Source: Polytrichum commune (lineage: Eukaryota; Streptophyta; Polytrichopsida; Polytrichales; Polytrichaceae). Taken from it: 64,000 bases of DNA. This document shows, in pieces, positions 32,941 through 44,260 of the stretch. Each line of letters opens with the position of its first letter. Positions within the stretch are counted from its first letter, which is position 1. The notes under the pieces are model-generated. The model saw nothing but the letters and a program-made list of their open reading frames with translations, was not told where the DNA came from and ran no database searches. The stretch covers positions 1,052,001 to 1,116,000 of the forward strand of contig OX485804.1 of NCBI GenBank assembly GCA_950295325.1, read 5' to 3'. A program made the position numbers and the translations under genes.

Positions 32941-34984
32941 ACTTTACAATGCACAACGTCGTGAGTTTGTATGAGAATAATATAAATTTGGATTATGAGA
33001 TCTCCCTAGGCCAACTTGTTTGCTTTGGACGACATGTCCATTAATGTAGTGCTAACCCCATCCAAATTATTGTTTTGGAAGCCACTAAAACCCACATAAT
33101 AATTTGTAAGCAATTATCCAAACAAGCCACATGCCTCTACCTGAAATCCCATTCGTGTTTGCATGTGATTATGAGTACTGAATAATCAAATAGAGACAAA
33201 AAAAGTAAGAAAAACATAGAATCTTGCATAGAAATAAGCAATGGCCATAACCAAAACTCTCTAATTCGCCAAAAAGACGAGATAACTCAACAATAAAATG
33301 ATTTTCTACTACTTGAAACGATGTTAAAGAGTGACATTGCCTTCATACCAAACTAAATGGATTAAGCTAAATTGTGAAGGCCCTTAAACCCCTTTATAAT
33401 TGTTGACACGATCTTCACTTATGATGGAAAAGAGTGAATAACAAACCCTACAAGTTATGTCCTTATAATGAGACATAAATGAAAAGAAAAAAAAACATAG
33501 AATCTTGCACAAGCAATAGGCAACCACCATGACCAATATACATGTAGTTCTTCACAACAACATAAAAAGTGGAAGAGTGATGTTTCCTTCACTAAATGGT
33601 TTAAGTTGTAATTATACATACCAACAAAACATGCAAATGACCATGTAAAACACATACCCAAAAATCTCAAAGAATATCGGAATGTCAAAGAATATCGAAA
33701 TGTCCTAACCCTCTTGAGCAAATTTTGTAACAAGTTCTCATTCATGACATGATCATGAAGAAATCCAATTCCCACAAAATTGGTTATAGCAAGAAACCCA
33801 CAAAAATAAAACTAAACAAGGTAGAAGTACATAGAAAAGGTAAGATGCTAAATTTATAGACCTTTCTTTTTTATTAAAAAACATAACAACAATCATGACA
33901 TGCACAATCTAACTTTGTTTACATGATTCGGTGAAAGTCCTTTTGTTAAGATTGCTCGAGTTGTGATGCATAATGTGACAAAAAATCCACAAGACAAAAT
34001 AAGACTTTGCACATTAGATGGAATAAATTACATCTACGAGATTATATGAGTTCATCACCATGGGATTGTCCAACTTGAGATCCGTTTGAGTAGTTTGTGG
34101 AATTGCATATGAGGGAGAGAATGAATTGGGAATTGCAGACTTGAAGAATCAAAGAGTTGAAGAAATGAGGGTGGGTAAAGCTTGAATTTAGAGATCACAA
34201 ATGTGGCATGAAATTGTAGTTACTAAAATGATGCCATCAAATGTCGTAGTTAAGGTTTTAGCTAGGGCTCAAACTAACCCAAAGAAAACAACCCAAGGAC
34301 TAGGTCTCAAGGAAGACTGAGTTAGTGTTTATAGAGATTAATGTCACATTGGGTTAAAGTTCTAATAACAATCTAGGTCTTTTACTTCTTTATTTCCTCT
34401 TCTTGAGGCTTGATTTCCACTCTTATGGTTCATTGGTGCTTTAAGTCGTGTGTGGGTTTGTCCTATCCAACGACTCTTATTACTCTAGTTTCATACGTTC
34501 TAATTTCATCGTGAAGCTCAAAAGCTTTGGCAATAGTCTTTTCGTATCTTAGCAATAGTCTTCTATTGGATTTTCATCCTATTGGGGTTAGTATTGTTTT
34601 GCTTCCGTAAAATAACGATGCAATGCCATCAATGTTAATTCGAATGATTTTATTCAACACAATAGTTCAATTAGTTATTTTACTTATATTAGTAGTTATT
34701 TATAAACTTATCTCATTCATGAACCATCACACATAACATCTTGGTCTGCAATCTCTGCATAATTCAAGATAAAACAAACATACATGGCTATATTTTGTAT
34801 TAGCATAAGTTTCATTAGCCAAGTGTTAATCACGTTAACAAGATACACAATAGTAATTCCTAATTCCTCAATTCATCATTTTAGTGTCAAGCGGTAAGGT
34901 CACACATCAAGTAATGATGCATAACACACACTCGGCCCATACTGCTCTCATATCTAGGGCTAACATGTTCATGTTCTTATCATG

Positions 34985-35023
<39 letters not shown>

Positions 35024-36113
35024 TGTATTGCCTTAACCATAAACGAACCAAACCAGTAACTTATGCTAAACCCAAAGTAAAGTTACTTTAGGGTAAGGTT
35101 AGTCTCAACTAACGGATATTCATCATAGATCATGGCATCTGCATATATGGCCATAAAGGATTACCTAACTCTATATTAAGAGAGTGAAGTCACAAGGACC
35201 GTACCTCCTTTTGCTGGCTAAACGGCGGTGGTTGTTTACCCTAAGTAACTTTTGAGCTTAGTGTAAGTGGTGCAATTTTGGTGTGTTGGGAGGTGTATGT
35301 AACTCAACTCTAACCTCGAATGCACAAGGTTCAAATGGCTAAGGAACAAGTAGAGTACTCCACGGAAGTATGTGTATTCTTTTTTGCAAAATGTATGTTC
35401 ATGCTGTACATTATTGTGTGACATAGATAACAATTGGGTTCTGTTGTTATTCACCTCGTGTATGTTACTAACCCTCTCTTTGGACTTGGTTGGTGGCATG
35501 GACATAGGTGAGGCAGACCCTTCACAAATTTGACAACATCTTTAGGTTTTGCATACCAACTGTTGTCAAAACATAGTGTGTATATAGGGCTTAGACATTC
35601 TTTAATGATGAGGAATGTTAGGCAATATATCAAGTAATGATAGGAATTTGAAGTAGTAGTGGACAAGGTTTATACTAGAGGATGGCATACTTTGGATATG
35701 AAATACATTACTTTATATTAAGGGTGCAAGAGTAAATCCTTAGTAAAATAGTTTACTTATGGTTGTTTACTTTCTTAAAGACATACCAAGAGATGACAAT
35801 GACCATGGTAAGTTGTTTGATGTGCAAGGGCATAGCCATGAGAAATGATCCCACCCACCCTCCTAGGTTTTGAAAGGTACATGGATATGCAAAAGAATGG
35901 TATGGCCTCTTGATAAGAGGATGTATTGCACAAAGACTAAGCTTGACAGTAAGCATAGCATTGAGCAAGAAAAACCCTAACCCACCTAAATCCTTAACCG
36001 TGAGGGTGCTTCATTGGTGATAGATGGGAGGGAAATGTGACAACAAGGAGGGAGATTTGAACTAATTACATCCGTTCCCTAGGCTTTGGGGATATAAGAG
36101 AGGGAGTGACATT
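32941..36113. other. AT-rich intergenic region
   Basis: About 3.2 kb with a TC microsatellite at 34990-35020 and no supported gene. Blocks such as AACATAGAATCTTGCA recur at 33220 and 33500, so part of it is old duplicated sequence. Confidence 0.35.
34990..35020. repeat. (TC)n microsatellite
   Basis: About fifteen TC units without interruption. Confidence 0.95.
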
Positions 36114-36720
36114 ATGGAGGGTGATATTACATGGGTTTTGGTGTATAGCATAGTTTATGCAAAAACACAAATCAATGATGACACACGTGGTAAAGTAATG
36201 TATCGCATTGGTGTTAAACAAGGATCATGTCCCCCGCACTATTGCATTGATGAACTTGAAACATGTTTGGATGAGATCAATAGGTATTCTTCATGTTTAT
36301 TTAACATAGTGGTTGTCATTCTCCTTTATGTTGATGATGTTGTTATGCTCTCTAAATTAGGAACATGATTACAAAGAATTGTGAAGAAGTTATATGAGTT
36401 TTGCACTTGCCTTCATGTCAATTTATCTAAGACCATAATCATGATCGTAGATTATGCCACTTTTGTTTTTATTATGTAGTTGAAAACGTGGCACACTTTT
36501 GTGTTGGAGAGTCCCCTATATAACTCCATTGGAGATAAGTTTCAATCACTAATGGAGAATGTAGTATTAAGGAGTCTCAAGTATTTTATTTTATTTTTCC
36601 TATTGGACCATCAAGTTGATATTAACGTCTATCTCACGGATGCTAGCACACTCTGCCATCAATTTGAAATCATCGTGATGTACTTTTAGTCCCATAAGAC
36701 TTTTGGCTTTCCAAACTTCA
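36114..36720 (+). pseudogene. LINE reverse-transcriptase relic
   Basis: The open frame 36114-36368 contains YRIGVKQGSCPPHYCIDELE and ILLYVDDVVMLSKLG. These match the reverse-transcriptase motifs GVKQGCPLSPTLF..IDELE and the catalytic LLYADDVVLLS, here with YVDD. The next codons (LQRIVKKLYEFC, HVNLSKTIIMI) continue the family past a stop at 36366-36368, and more stops follow. A short deletion sits between GVKQG and CIDELE. Non-functional, same strand as the relic at 29870. Confidence 0.75.
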
Positions 36721-37457
36721 AAATCAATTTCATTGCATTTCAATTACATACATTGTAGAGGGCTCTCTATTCCAACAATAATTGACTATCTTCTCCTTCT
36801 ATCGTGCCACATGCCATTCCTGCATTGGATGAGACCCTTGAATCCGAAGTGGAAACTACATTTCGGCACTAGTAAAGATGACATATAGCACTCTTTACGG
36901 TATATGTTATGTCAAGTGAAATGACTCATGACCGTAGTACTTCAACTTGTCATCAAGAAATTTCTAACTACATTAGACTTGACAATAATTGTTTAACATG
37001 AGCGCCACGTGAGATTAGTCTCCGCACGAACCAATATATGAACGACACGTGGCAAACTAATCCAACTGAATCTAATGATAGGCACCTACAGCGGTGAGTG
37101 AATCCCGGGATGAGAGGCGCAACTTGTGAGGCATGTTTTTTCTTCTTCTTCTTCTTCTTCGGCTGCCTGCCCGATCTCTCCCCCGGGCAGCACGCTTCGT
37201 CTCCTCCAAAACAATTTTCTGCTTCGTCTTCTTCTGCCCCCCCACCCTTCTTCAAGTTCTCTCGCACTCGCCGTAGCCACATCAAACCCTAACCTCCCAC
37301 CACGGCTGTGTGTGGCCCTCTCCACCCCGAACTTTCCTCTCTTCGTGTTCCTGTGGCTCACCTTTTTCCCTGTCCCCGGTGGCCGTAGCGCCAAACGCCT
37401 CGATCTGCCACATCCTTTCCATTAACCGGACAGGGGTTTGTTGACAGAAATTCTTAG
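36721..37457. other. Spacer and probable UBC7 promoter
   Basis: Left part contains a block (36842-36897) shared with 8395-8450. From about 37080 the sequence becomes GC-rich and pyrimidine-rich on the plus strand, including a CTT run (37138-37160), as is common in plant promoters and 5' leaders. Confidence 0.35.
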
Positions 37458-37484
37458 CTCTCTCTCTCTCTCTCTCTCTCTCTC
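37458..37484 (+). repeat. (CT)n tract upstream of UBC7
   Basis: Thirteen CT units about 650 bp upstream of the UBC7 start codon, probably in the promoter or leader. Confidence 0.9.
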
Positions 37485-38128
37485 CCCGTTTACTTACAGG
37501 AATCCTAGTGTTTCATCTTTTCCTTCTCGTGCTGGAGGTGAGTTTTTGTGTTGCATTTGTTGGTCGAGGTAAAGACCTTGATCTGTTGGCAGCTTGTACA
37601 CGGAATCAGGGCAAGGGTTCGGGGGCAGGGTTTGGGGCGGGGCTTGTTGAATTACGGGCAGGGAGCTCGCTCGCTCACTGGTTTCATTAGTGGGAGTCAC
37701 TTTCGTGGAAATTTGTAGCAGTGTTATATTTTTTGGATTTTGGATTTTTTTTTGGTAATTTCTGTTTTGTATAGAGTGATTTTTCTGGTGTGATATTCTT
37801 TTGCTCAAGTTAGAGAGAGAGGTAGTCCCGGTTGGTTGGACCTGACGCCTCGGATCTCATCTTCATCTTCCTTGCGTTGGTTTTAGCTTGGAGGAACTTT
37901 TGCGTGTTGGATCCCGAGACGGTTTTGCGTGTTGGAGGTTGGGAGGAGTAATAAGGACTGAGGCGTCCTTGCTTGTTTGTTCGGTGGTGTTCAGTAGAAT
38001 TGGTGGAGGCCAGGAGTGAACGTGGTGCGTGAACGTGTTGTTGGTGACGTGGTTGCCTACGTGGCGAGAACTGATTTTCGGAGGCTGTGGTTTTGTTCAA
38101 CCTGAGCTTCGGTTTGGTCTCGCCACAC

Positions 38129-40296
38129 ATGGCGGACAACCAGGCCAGTCTGTTGTTGCGTAAGCAGCTGAAAGGTACATCTGTCCGTGACTGGATTGTG
38201 CATCCTGTGTGATGCATTTTTTTGATTGAATGATTTTTGTTTCCACATATGTGGATGAGAGCGATGGGTGACTCGACTCCACTCCGGATCGGTCATCTCT
38301 TGGAGAGACTTGAGTTGGAAGGAACCAGGAAATTCTCATTTCAGCTTCGATTAGGTCATGAGCTCTGCCTGCGATTTGACAATGTTCAGACCTCCCCGTT
38401 TCTATGCTTAGGGTTAGGCATCGGCATGTATGTCTCTTTGCTAATTTGTAACCGCATAATAAATATATGGGAATGGATAGGTGTCTCCCTCTGTATTTGC
38501 GTTCAAAATGTGTAATCTGTCAAGAGATAACGGAATTGCTGCAATTCTGGCTTCTTTCCGGTAGCTTCTGTTTTCTTCTGTATATGGTGTTTGATTTAGT
38601 CGCGTAATTGACATAGCTCTTATGCTCTCTATGTGCTGTATGAATCTCAGATTTGACTAGGAATCCAGTCGATGGGTTCTCGGCAGGACTTGTGGATGAT
38701 GCTGATCTGTTTGAATGGAATGTGACTATTATTGGTCCTCCAGACACTCTTTAGTAAGTAATGCCTCCCTGCTATGGCCACATCTTTTTTGGGGGGATAT
38801 GGCTACTTACTGGGTGGAAGGAATCCTTCTCGAGATGTTCTAGTTATTTAGATAGACAATCTGGAGTTGTGCATTTTGCATGAGATTCATGCCTTTTGTT
38901 TTTGTTTCTATTTCTGTTGGGATCACTTATGAATTTCAAATACATTCAAGCATGTGAAAGGATGTCAGTTTTAAAGATTAGTTTTATGAATTGCCACGGT
39001 TGTAATCTCTAAATCATAGTACTGACCCGCAGTTTTAATGACATGGAAGTGGAGTAACTGCTTAAATATATTCTAGACGTTTCTTACTTGTTACAATGTA
39101 TTTCAGATATTGCTAGCAGATAATGTCGTCCATATGGCTTAGTTGAAATTCACTGCTTCCCTCGCAATTTTGATCAGTGAATCTTTTTGACAAGTTATTG
39201 GGCTGTTGCACCCGTTTATTTAATTATTGGGATGATTTCTGAAGCACATTGATCTAATTTGTCACCCCTGCTCATGTGATTTTCCAGTGAAGGTGGTTAT
39301 TTCAATGCTATCATGAGTTTTCCATCGAATTATCCCAACAGCCCGCCAACAGTTAGGTTTACATCTGATATGTGGCATCCAAATGGTTAGTGAGCCGCTC
39401 ATTCTAATAGAAGGATGATGGGATGTTGTGGCATTGTATTTCTGCGTTTTCCTGTTCAGATTAATATTTAGAAGATAGAATCAGAGTGCTGCTTGGTGTT
39501 TGATCTCCAAGTTTAGGCCTCCACTACTTTCTTCCCTACAGTCCGATCAAGAAACTGGCCAATTTGTTTGACGTTCTTGAATGACATATCCTGGTTGCAC
39601 GTGCAGTATACCCTGATGGACGGGTTTGCATTTCTATTCTTCATGCTCCTGGGGATGATCCAAATGGTTATGAGCTGGCAAGTGAGAGGTGGTCGCCTGT
39701 GCATACTGTAAGTACTATGTGTTATGATGGTATTGAAGACCTACATGTATTTCTATCATCTTAAGAACCTATCTGAATGAATGTAATGGCATGTGAAGTA
39801 CCGTTTCCCTGCTAAACTAATCAGCTACATTAGTGTAGCTTTTATCCTCCTTGATTTTGCTTGTATTTGGTTTAGTGTGAGATGAGGTTCATTTCGATGC
39901 CTTTCGTAGCATTTTCCGTTTCCTGTTAGGAGTCACGGGAGAGCTGGATAACTTGAAAGTTCTCACACTTGGTCTTTGGCTGATGTAATATTTCATGTAT
40001 TATCAGGTGGAGACTATCCTGCTTAGCATCATTTCAATGCTTTCAAGTCCCAATGATGAGTCACCTGCAAATATTGATGCAGCGGTAAGTAGTTTCCAGC
40101 TTAAAAGATCATGTGCATTCTTTGAAGAGATTAAGGGTCTACATGAGTTTCAGAGATTGACTGGGCATCTAGTGCTGTTTTGAGTCTCTCACCAACGAGA
40201 CTGCTGTCTTGTATGCAGAAAGAGTGGCGAGAACAGAAGGATGAGTTCAAGCGAAAGGTGAGCCGGATAGTGAGACGCTCACAAGAATGTATGTGA
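38129..40296 (+). CDS. UBC7: Ubiquitin-conjugating enzyme E2, UBC7/UBE2G2 type, six exons
   Basis: A class of E2 that builds Lys48-linked ubiquitin chains, mainly for ER-associated degradation together with membrane RING E3s. Exons: 38129-38174, 38651-38753, 39288-39385, 39607-39707, 40007-40084 and 40219-40296, all GT-AG with closing phases, giving 167 residues, the normal family length. Seen: N-terminal helix [33 protein letters not shown], the HPN motif at 80-82, and catalytic Cys90 in GRVCISILH. The following acidic loop ([16 protein letters not shown]) is the insertion that marks the UBE2G/CDC34 group. The C-terminal helices end in [15 protein letters not shown]. The start codon is the first in frame and gives the canonical N-terminus. 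The upstream DNA is pyrimidine-rich with CT and CTT runs. Confidence 0.97.
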
Positions 40297-42663
40297 CACA
40301 TTCGTTGCAATGAACACAGTCAAGACTTGATGGTGACAGTGGCTGTTGGTGCATATATGTGTAGCCATGCTATGGATTCTTCAGTTGCACAATTTTCTCA
40401 GGAAAATTTAAGGAGTTGTCAATGCTATGCTTGTCTGGTGCTTCACCTTGGGGTCCTGGTGCGTGCACTCGTTTTTGGCTTTATGTAGACACTGCAACTT
40501 ACAAATTAGGTGGTTGATTTAGCCAATATAGGCAGGCTGTGATCTGTATCCCACTGGTGTTCTATGGCTTCTCAGAGCCAAAAGATTGGCAGGTCCTTTT
40601 GAACGACTCAATAAAGAGGGCATGAAGTTCATGTAGGCCCTGCCTCGACACATATGCAGATTGTGAGGGTATGGTGGATATTTAAGTGTAATGGGAATGT
40701 TTCTGGGATCATCTCTTCCTACAAAAAGCTACAAGGCTGTCTTCCTAAGTCCTGGCATCTTGTTCAAGTGTGTGTGGAGCAAAGTGGAATCTGGAACACA
40801 ATTTGCTACTGTGTCTTCCAGATGCAAGTAGCATGTTTGTGGAATATTTGTGATGTTGAAAGTTTCTCAGATCAGATGATGTAGAATAAAGTTTGCATGG
40901 TGGGCAGCACAGTGAGAAGGATTAAGCTCTTGAAGAGGTCTTTAGTTCGAAAGAATTCACTGTAATGTGTGATCAACATTTCGTTGGTTTTGGGATTTAG
41001 TTATATCAAAAGACTCTCGTTTACTGTAGGAAGTTTAGGTTGGTGACTCCACTTTCTAAAGACACGTTTCTTGCTCAGTCTTCACGTGAAAATATCACAC
41101 CTTTTATCCCGGCCAAGTGCAACTGGCTTTTGACTGTTCTGAAGGGGTGATTACCATCTTTAGCATGCCATGGAGATAGTCTGGAAATATTTGTACTACC
41201 ATTTTTTCAGTGCACATATTCTGAGGATTATGAAGATATCCTGTGAGATCTTTCCTGCTCATCGAAAATGTTTTGCTTATCCATTCCTACTTAAGGAGCT
41301 TAATCGCATGCAGGAGGTTAGCAATCCGATGTTGATTTCCACCATGTGGGAACCCACAGAAATCTAGAGCTAGGATTCGGATATCAGGGTTAAGTATCAC
41401 AAACACAAACATCAAAATGTTGTCCGAAATTGCAGATTTTTGGGAACAGAGATTATCATGCTGGGAATACGCAAACTCACTTTACATGATGTACACGCTT
41501 GAAAGGACAGTGAGTGGTAAACCTTTTCAATGAAACAGCCACTTGGCACTCAAGTGTACTTCAAGCCTAGCACATGCTACTTGCTCAATAAAAACCACAG
41601 AAACATCTTTCACCAGCGTACATCCAGAGAACCACTGTAACGCCTCAATGCGTTCAAGTGCAGTCACTCTATAATCTACTGGTTCTGTAGATTTCAGTCT
41701 AAGGGATTTGCATTTAAGTGTACTTCAATCCACTCCAGTCTTGTACAAGCAGTAAATGCACAGAAATACTGCATGATTGTAGATTCCAAAGGAAAGCAAA
41801 AGGCTGCCCACCATTGTCTGAAACTTTAAAAAGAAGAAGAGGACCAGACAGGTGGATCCCTCCCTCCTTAGCCCACCTTCCTCCCAGCCTTGAGCTTCTA
41901 AGGTAGAGGGTGCTCAAACCAAACACTTTAAACTATTGCACATATATATGGCTATGCGGTTGATATCTAAATATATCCATATTAGCACATGGTCTAAAAA
42001 TAGGTATAAGAAGAAGAAAAATCCCCAATTAAATATTTGATGAATATTTAAAATCAAAACCACTAGCTTCCTTAAACCAATCTATGGGTCTTGTGTATGA
42101 TGACTTTGCACATGATGAGGACTCCCACCTTTATTGTCTAGAGCCAACACAAGATTGCCTAGAGCCAATATAACATAGTTGGGTACTAGACCCAAGCTAG
42201 ATCAAAGCCCAACTAGTAATGGTGTGCAAAGTCACATGGCCACCTCCATGATCCCACCCAGTTTGATAGCAAACCCGTCACCTTGCATCCTGGATACGGA
42301 CCCCTTTTGTACTTTGTGGGCCTACCTCCTTGGCGTTGTGAATAGAATGACTAAAACCATCCCCCCGTCATTCGTTCCCCCTGCGGTGGATAGAATAGCT
42401 AGAATAGTCACCAACAAGCCATCTTAAACCCACCTTGAATTGACCCAAGATAGAGTGGAACTTGTTACCGACCCTACATGGAGGTAGTGGAGGCTAGTAT
42501 GAGGTGGCACCACTAATGGCACCTAAAATTGTCGCTCCATGGGTCTAGGCACTCCTACACGATGGAAAACGGTTCAAGGTAGTAGAATGTTGACGATTAG
42601 GAGGTGTTTATAAGTGTTGGTTTTGGGTGGGGTGTTGGTTTTAGCACCCTCTACTTTAGCTTA
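40297..42663. other. UBC7 3' region and intergenic DNA
   Basis: The first 600-700 bp are likely UBC7 3' UTR (plus strand, poly(A)-like AATAAAG near 40886). Beyond 41000 no gene was recognised. A block at about 41655-41705 (AATCTACTGGTTCTGTAGATT inside) recurs in altered form at 43407 and 43599. Confidence 0.4.
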
Positions 42664-43225
42664 GGGCCACCTCACACACGAGCCAAGAGCCGTGACCATG
42701 AAATTGTGAGAGCCCCAAAGAAAGTGTCCAAAGGCCGTCCCAAGACACCTCCAACATCATGTAGTGTGGTCATGGATCCTCGTGACATAATATCAAGGGT
42801 GGGTCGAACGGGCATTTCAATCATGCTGATCCCATCAGGGGTCAACGTTTCTTCTCTCTCTGGATCCTCGAGCGTAGTGTGAAGTCATATGTGACTAGAT
42901 CCTCAACCAAATGTTATTTCAAGGAATTTATATTCATGCGGGTCCTCACACATAATAAAATAAAATAAATCAACGGTTGTGAACATTTAGAGTGCTATGG
43001 TCTCCCAATTTTGTGTTAGGCCTACCTCCAAGTGGTCACGAAACATGATCCATTCGATGCCATGTAAGAATCCATGTAGACTTGACATCCATCTTGCATT
43101 CACATACTCCGTTGGTCCCTCAAGCTTAGTGTGAAGCGAACTTGCACCGGCTCTGCCTTTTCCACCAATGAGAGTGCTTGAAGTGCAATGGTCACGGGCT
43201 TGCGTTCTTGTGTGTGAAGAGGCTC
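42664..43225. mobile_element. PIF/Harbinger-like MITE, single copy, opposite orientation
   Basis: 562 bp. The left end is GGGCCACCTCACACACGAGC and the right end GTGTGAAGAGGCTC; TTA flanks both sides (42661-42663, 43226-43228). The order of internal blocks is the reverse complement of the dimer at 3884-4859. An extra segment around 42778-42868 is not present in the other copies. Non-coding. Confidence 0.85.
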
Positions 43226-44260
43226 TTATTACTTCCTTAGGCCTCGTCTTCCAAACGAGGGAGGGATCCTCTGCCCATTCATGAAAAAAATAAACATAAA
43301 ATAAAATCTGCCCACGCTGCCCCTTGCCCAGGAGCAAAAGAAAAGAGTGCTGTAACTTTAGATAGTGTCGAGGGCCGCCAGCTCAAAGGCTTGAAGCCTT
43401 GAGAAGTGGAGTCACGCTGAGATCTACTGCATCTATAGATTCCAGGTCTATGGGTGATGGCAGTCAAGTGTATCTCTCTAGCCTGTGCACATATGTTACC
43501 ACTTGGAGAAAAGACACCACACAGAAGTCTTCGACTGGTGTAGATCTCGGACGGAAACAAAGCCACCAACCAGCTCATAGCCTACAAGCCTGGAAATGTA
43601 CAGTCACTCTGAAATCTAAGTCTCGTGTAGATTCTGAGTCTTTAGACTCTCAGCCTGGGGGGAGTCAGAATAGTAGACGAAGACTGAGAGAAAAGCCGCA
43701 GGAAGAAAGAAAGGACGGAATTCGGATCCCCTTCCTTTCAGGAATTTTCTCTTCGGGACCTTCGAGGGCGGTGAGGTCGCCCAACCGCATCCTGTGGAGA
43801 ACATAAACTGCACTTGAAAAGTCCATAGAATTTTTTCAGTAGCGTTCTTTTGTAGCATTTTTGCAAGAGAGGTTTAGGTCAGGAATTTCCCCTTCCGGAT
43901 TTGTACTCGGTTTCGGTTGTAAGCCATAATCTGTTGAGATTACAAGTGCATTGCCAGAGTTGCAGTTGCGTTCCCAACAATTCTGCAAGAGAGGTTTAGC
44001 GTCTGATTGTTCTTAACCTTTTTCAACTTGCACGGGGATTTCCCCTTTTGGCTCACCTTTGGAAACAAAAAGGAAGGTAGGTTGAAGGGATTTGGAACAT
44101 ATTGCTTTCTATTGCAGAAATGACGCAAGGGAAGCTTTATGCTTGGGTTTTGTTGTAAGCCCTGCTTCTGGGGTTGATCGATCACCGTTTCCTTCCTTCC
44201 TTTTTGCAATCCTCTCCTGCATTGTGGTGCTTGCAAAGTTGATAAACATTGCAAATTGAG
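43226..44260. other. Upstream region of mevalonate kinase
   Basis: About 1 kb holding the promoter and leader. The blocks TGCAAGAGAGGTTTAG and GATTTCCCCTT are present twice (43862-43895 and 43983-44048), a small local duplication just before the gene. A 135-residue open frame at 43399-43806 resembles nothing known and overlaps short dispersed repeats, so I do not call it a gene. Confidence 0.4.

Noticed and set aside
43399-43806. 135-codon open frame
   Set aside because: No domain, biased composition, and overlaps short dispersed repeats; the opposite strand also has an open frame.
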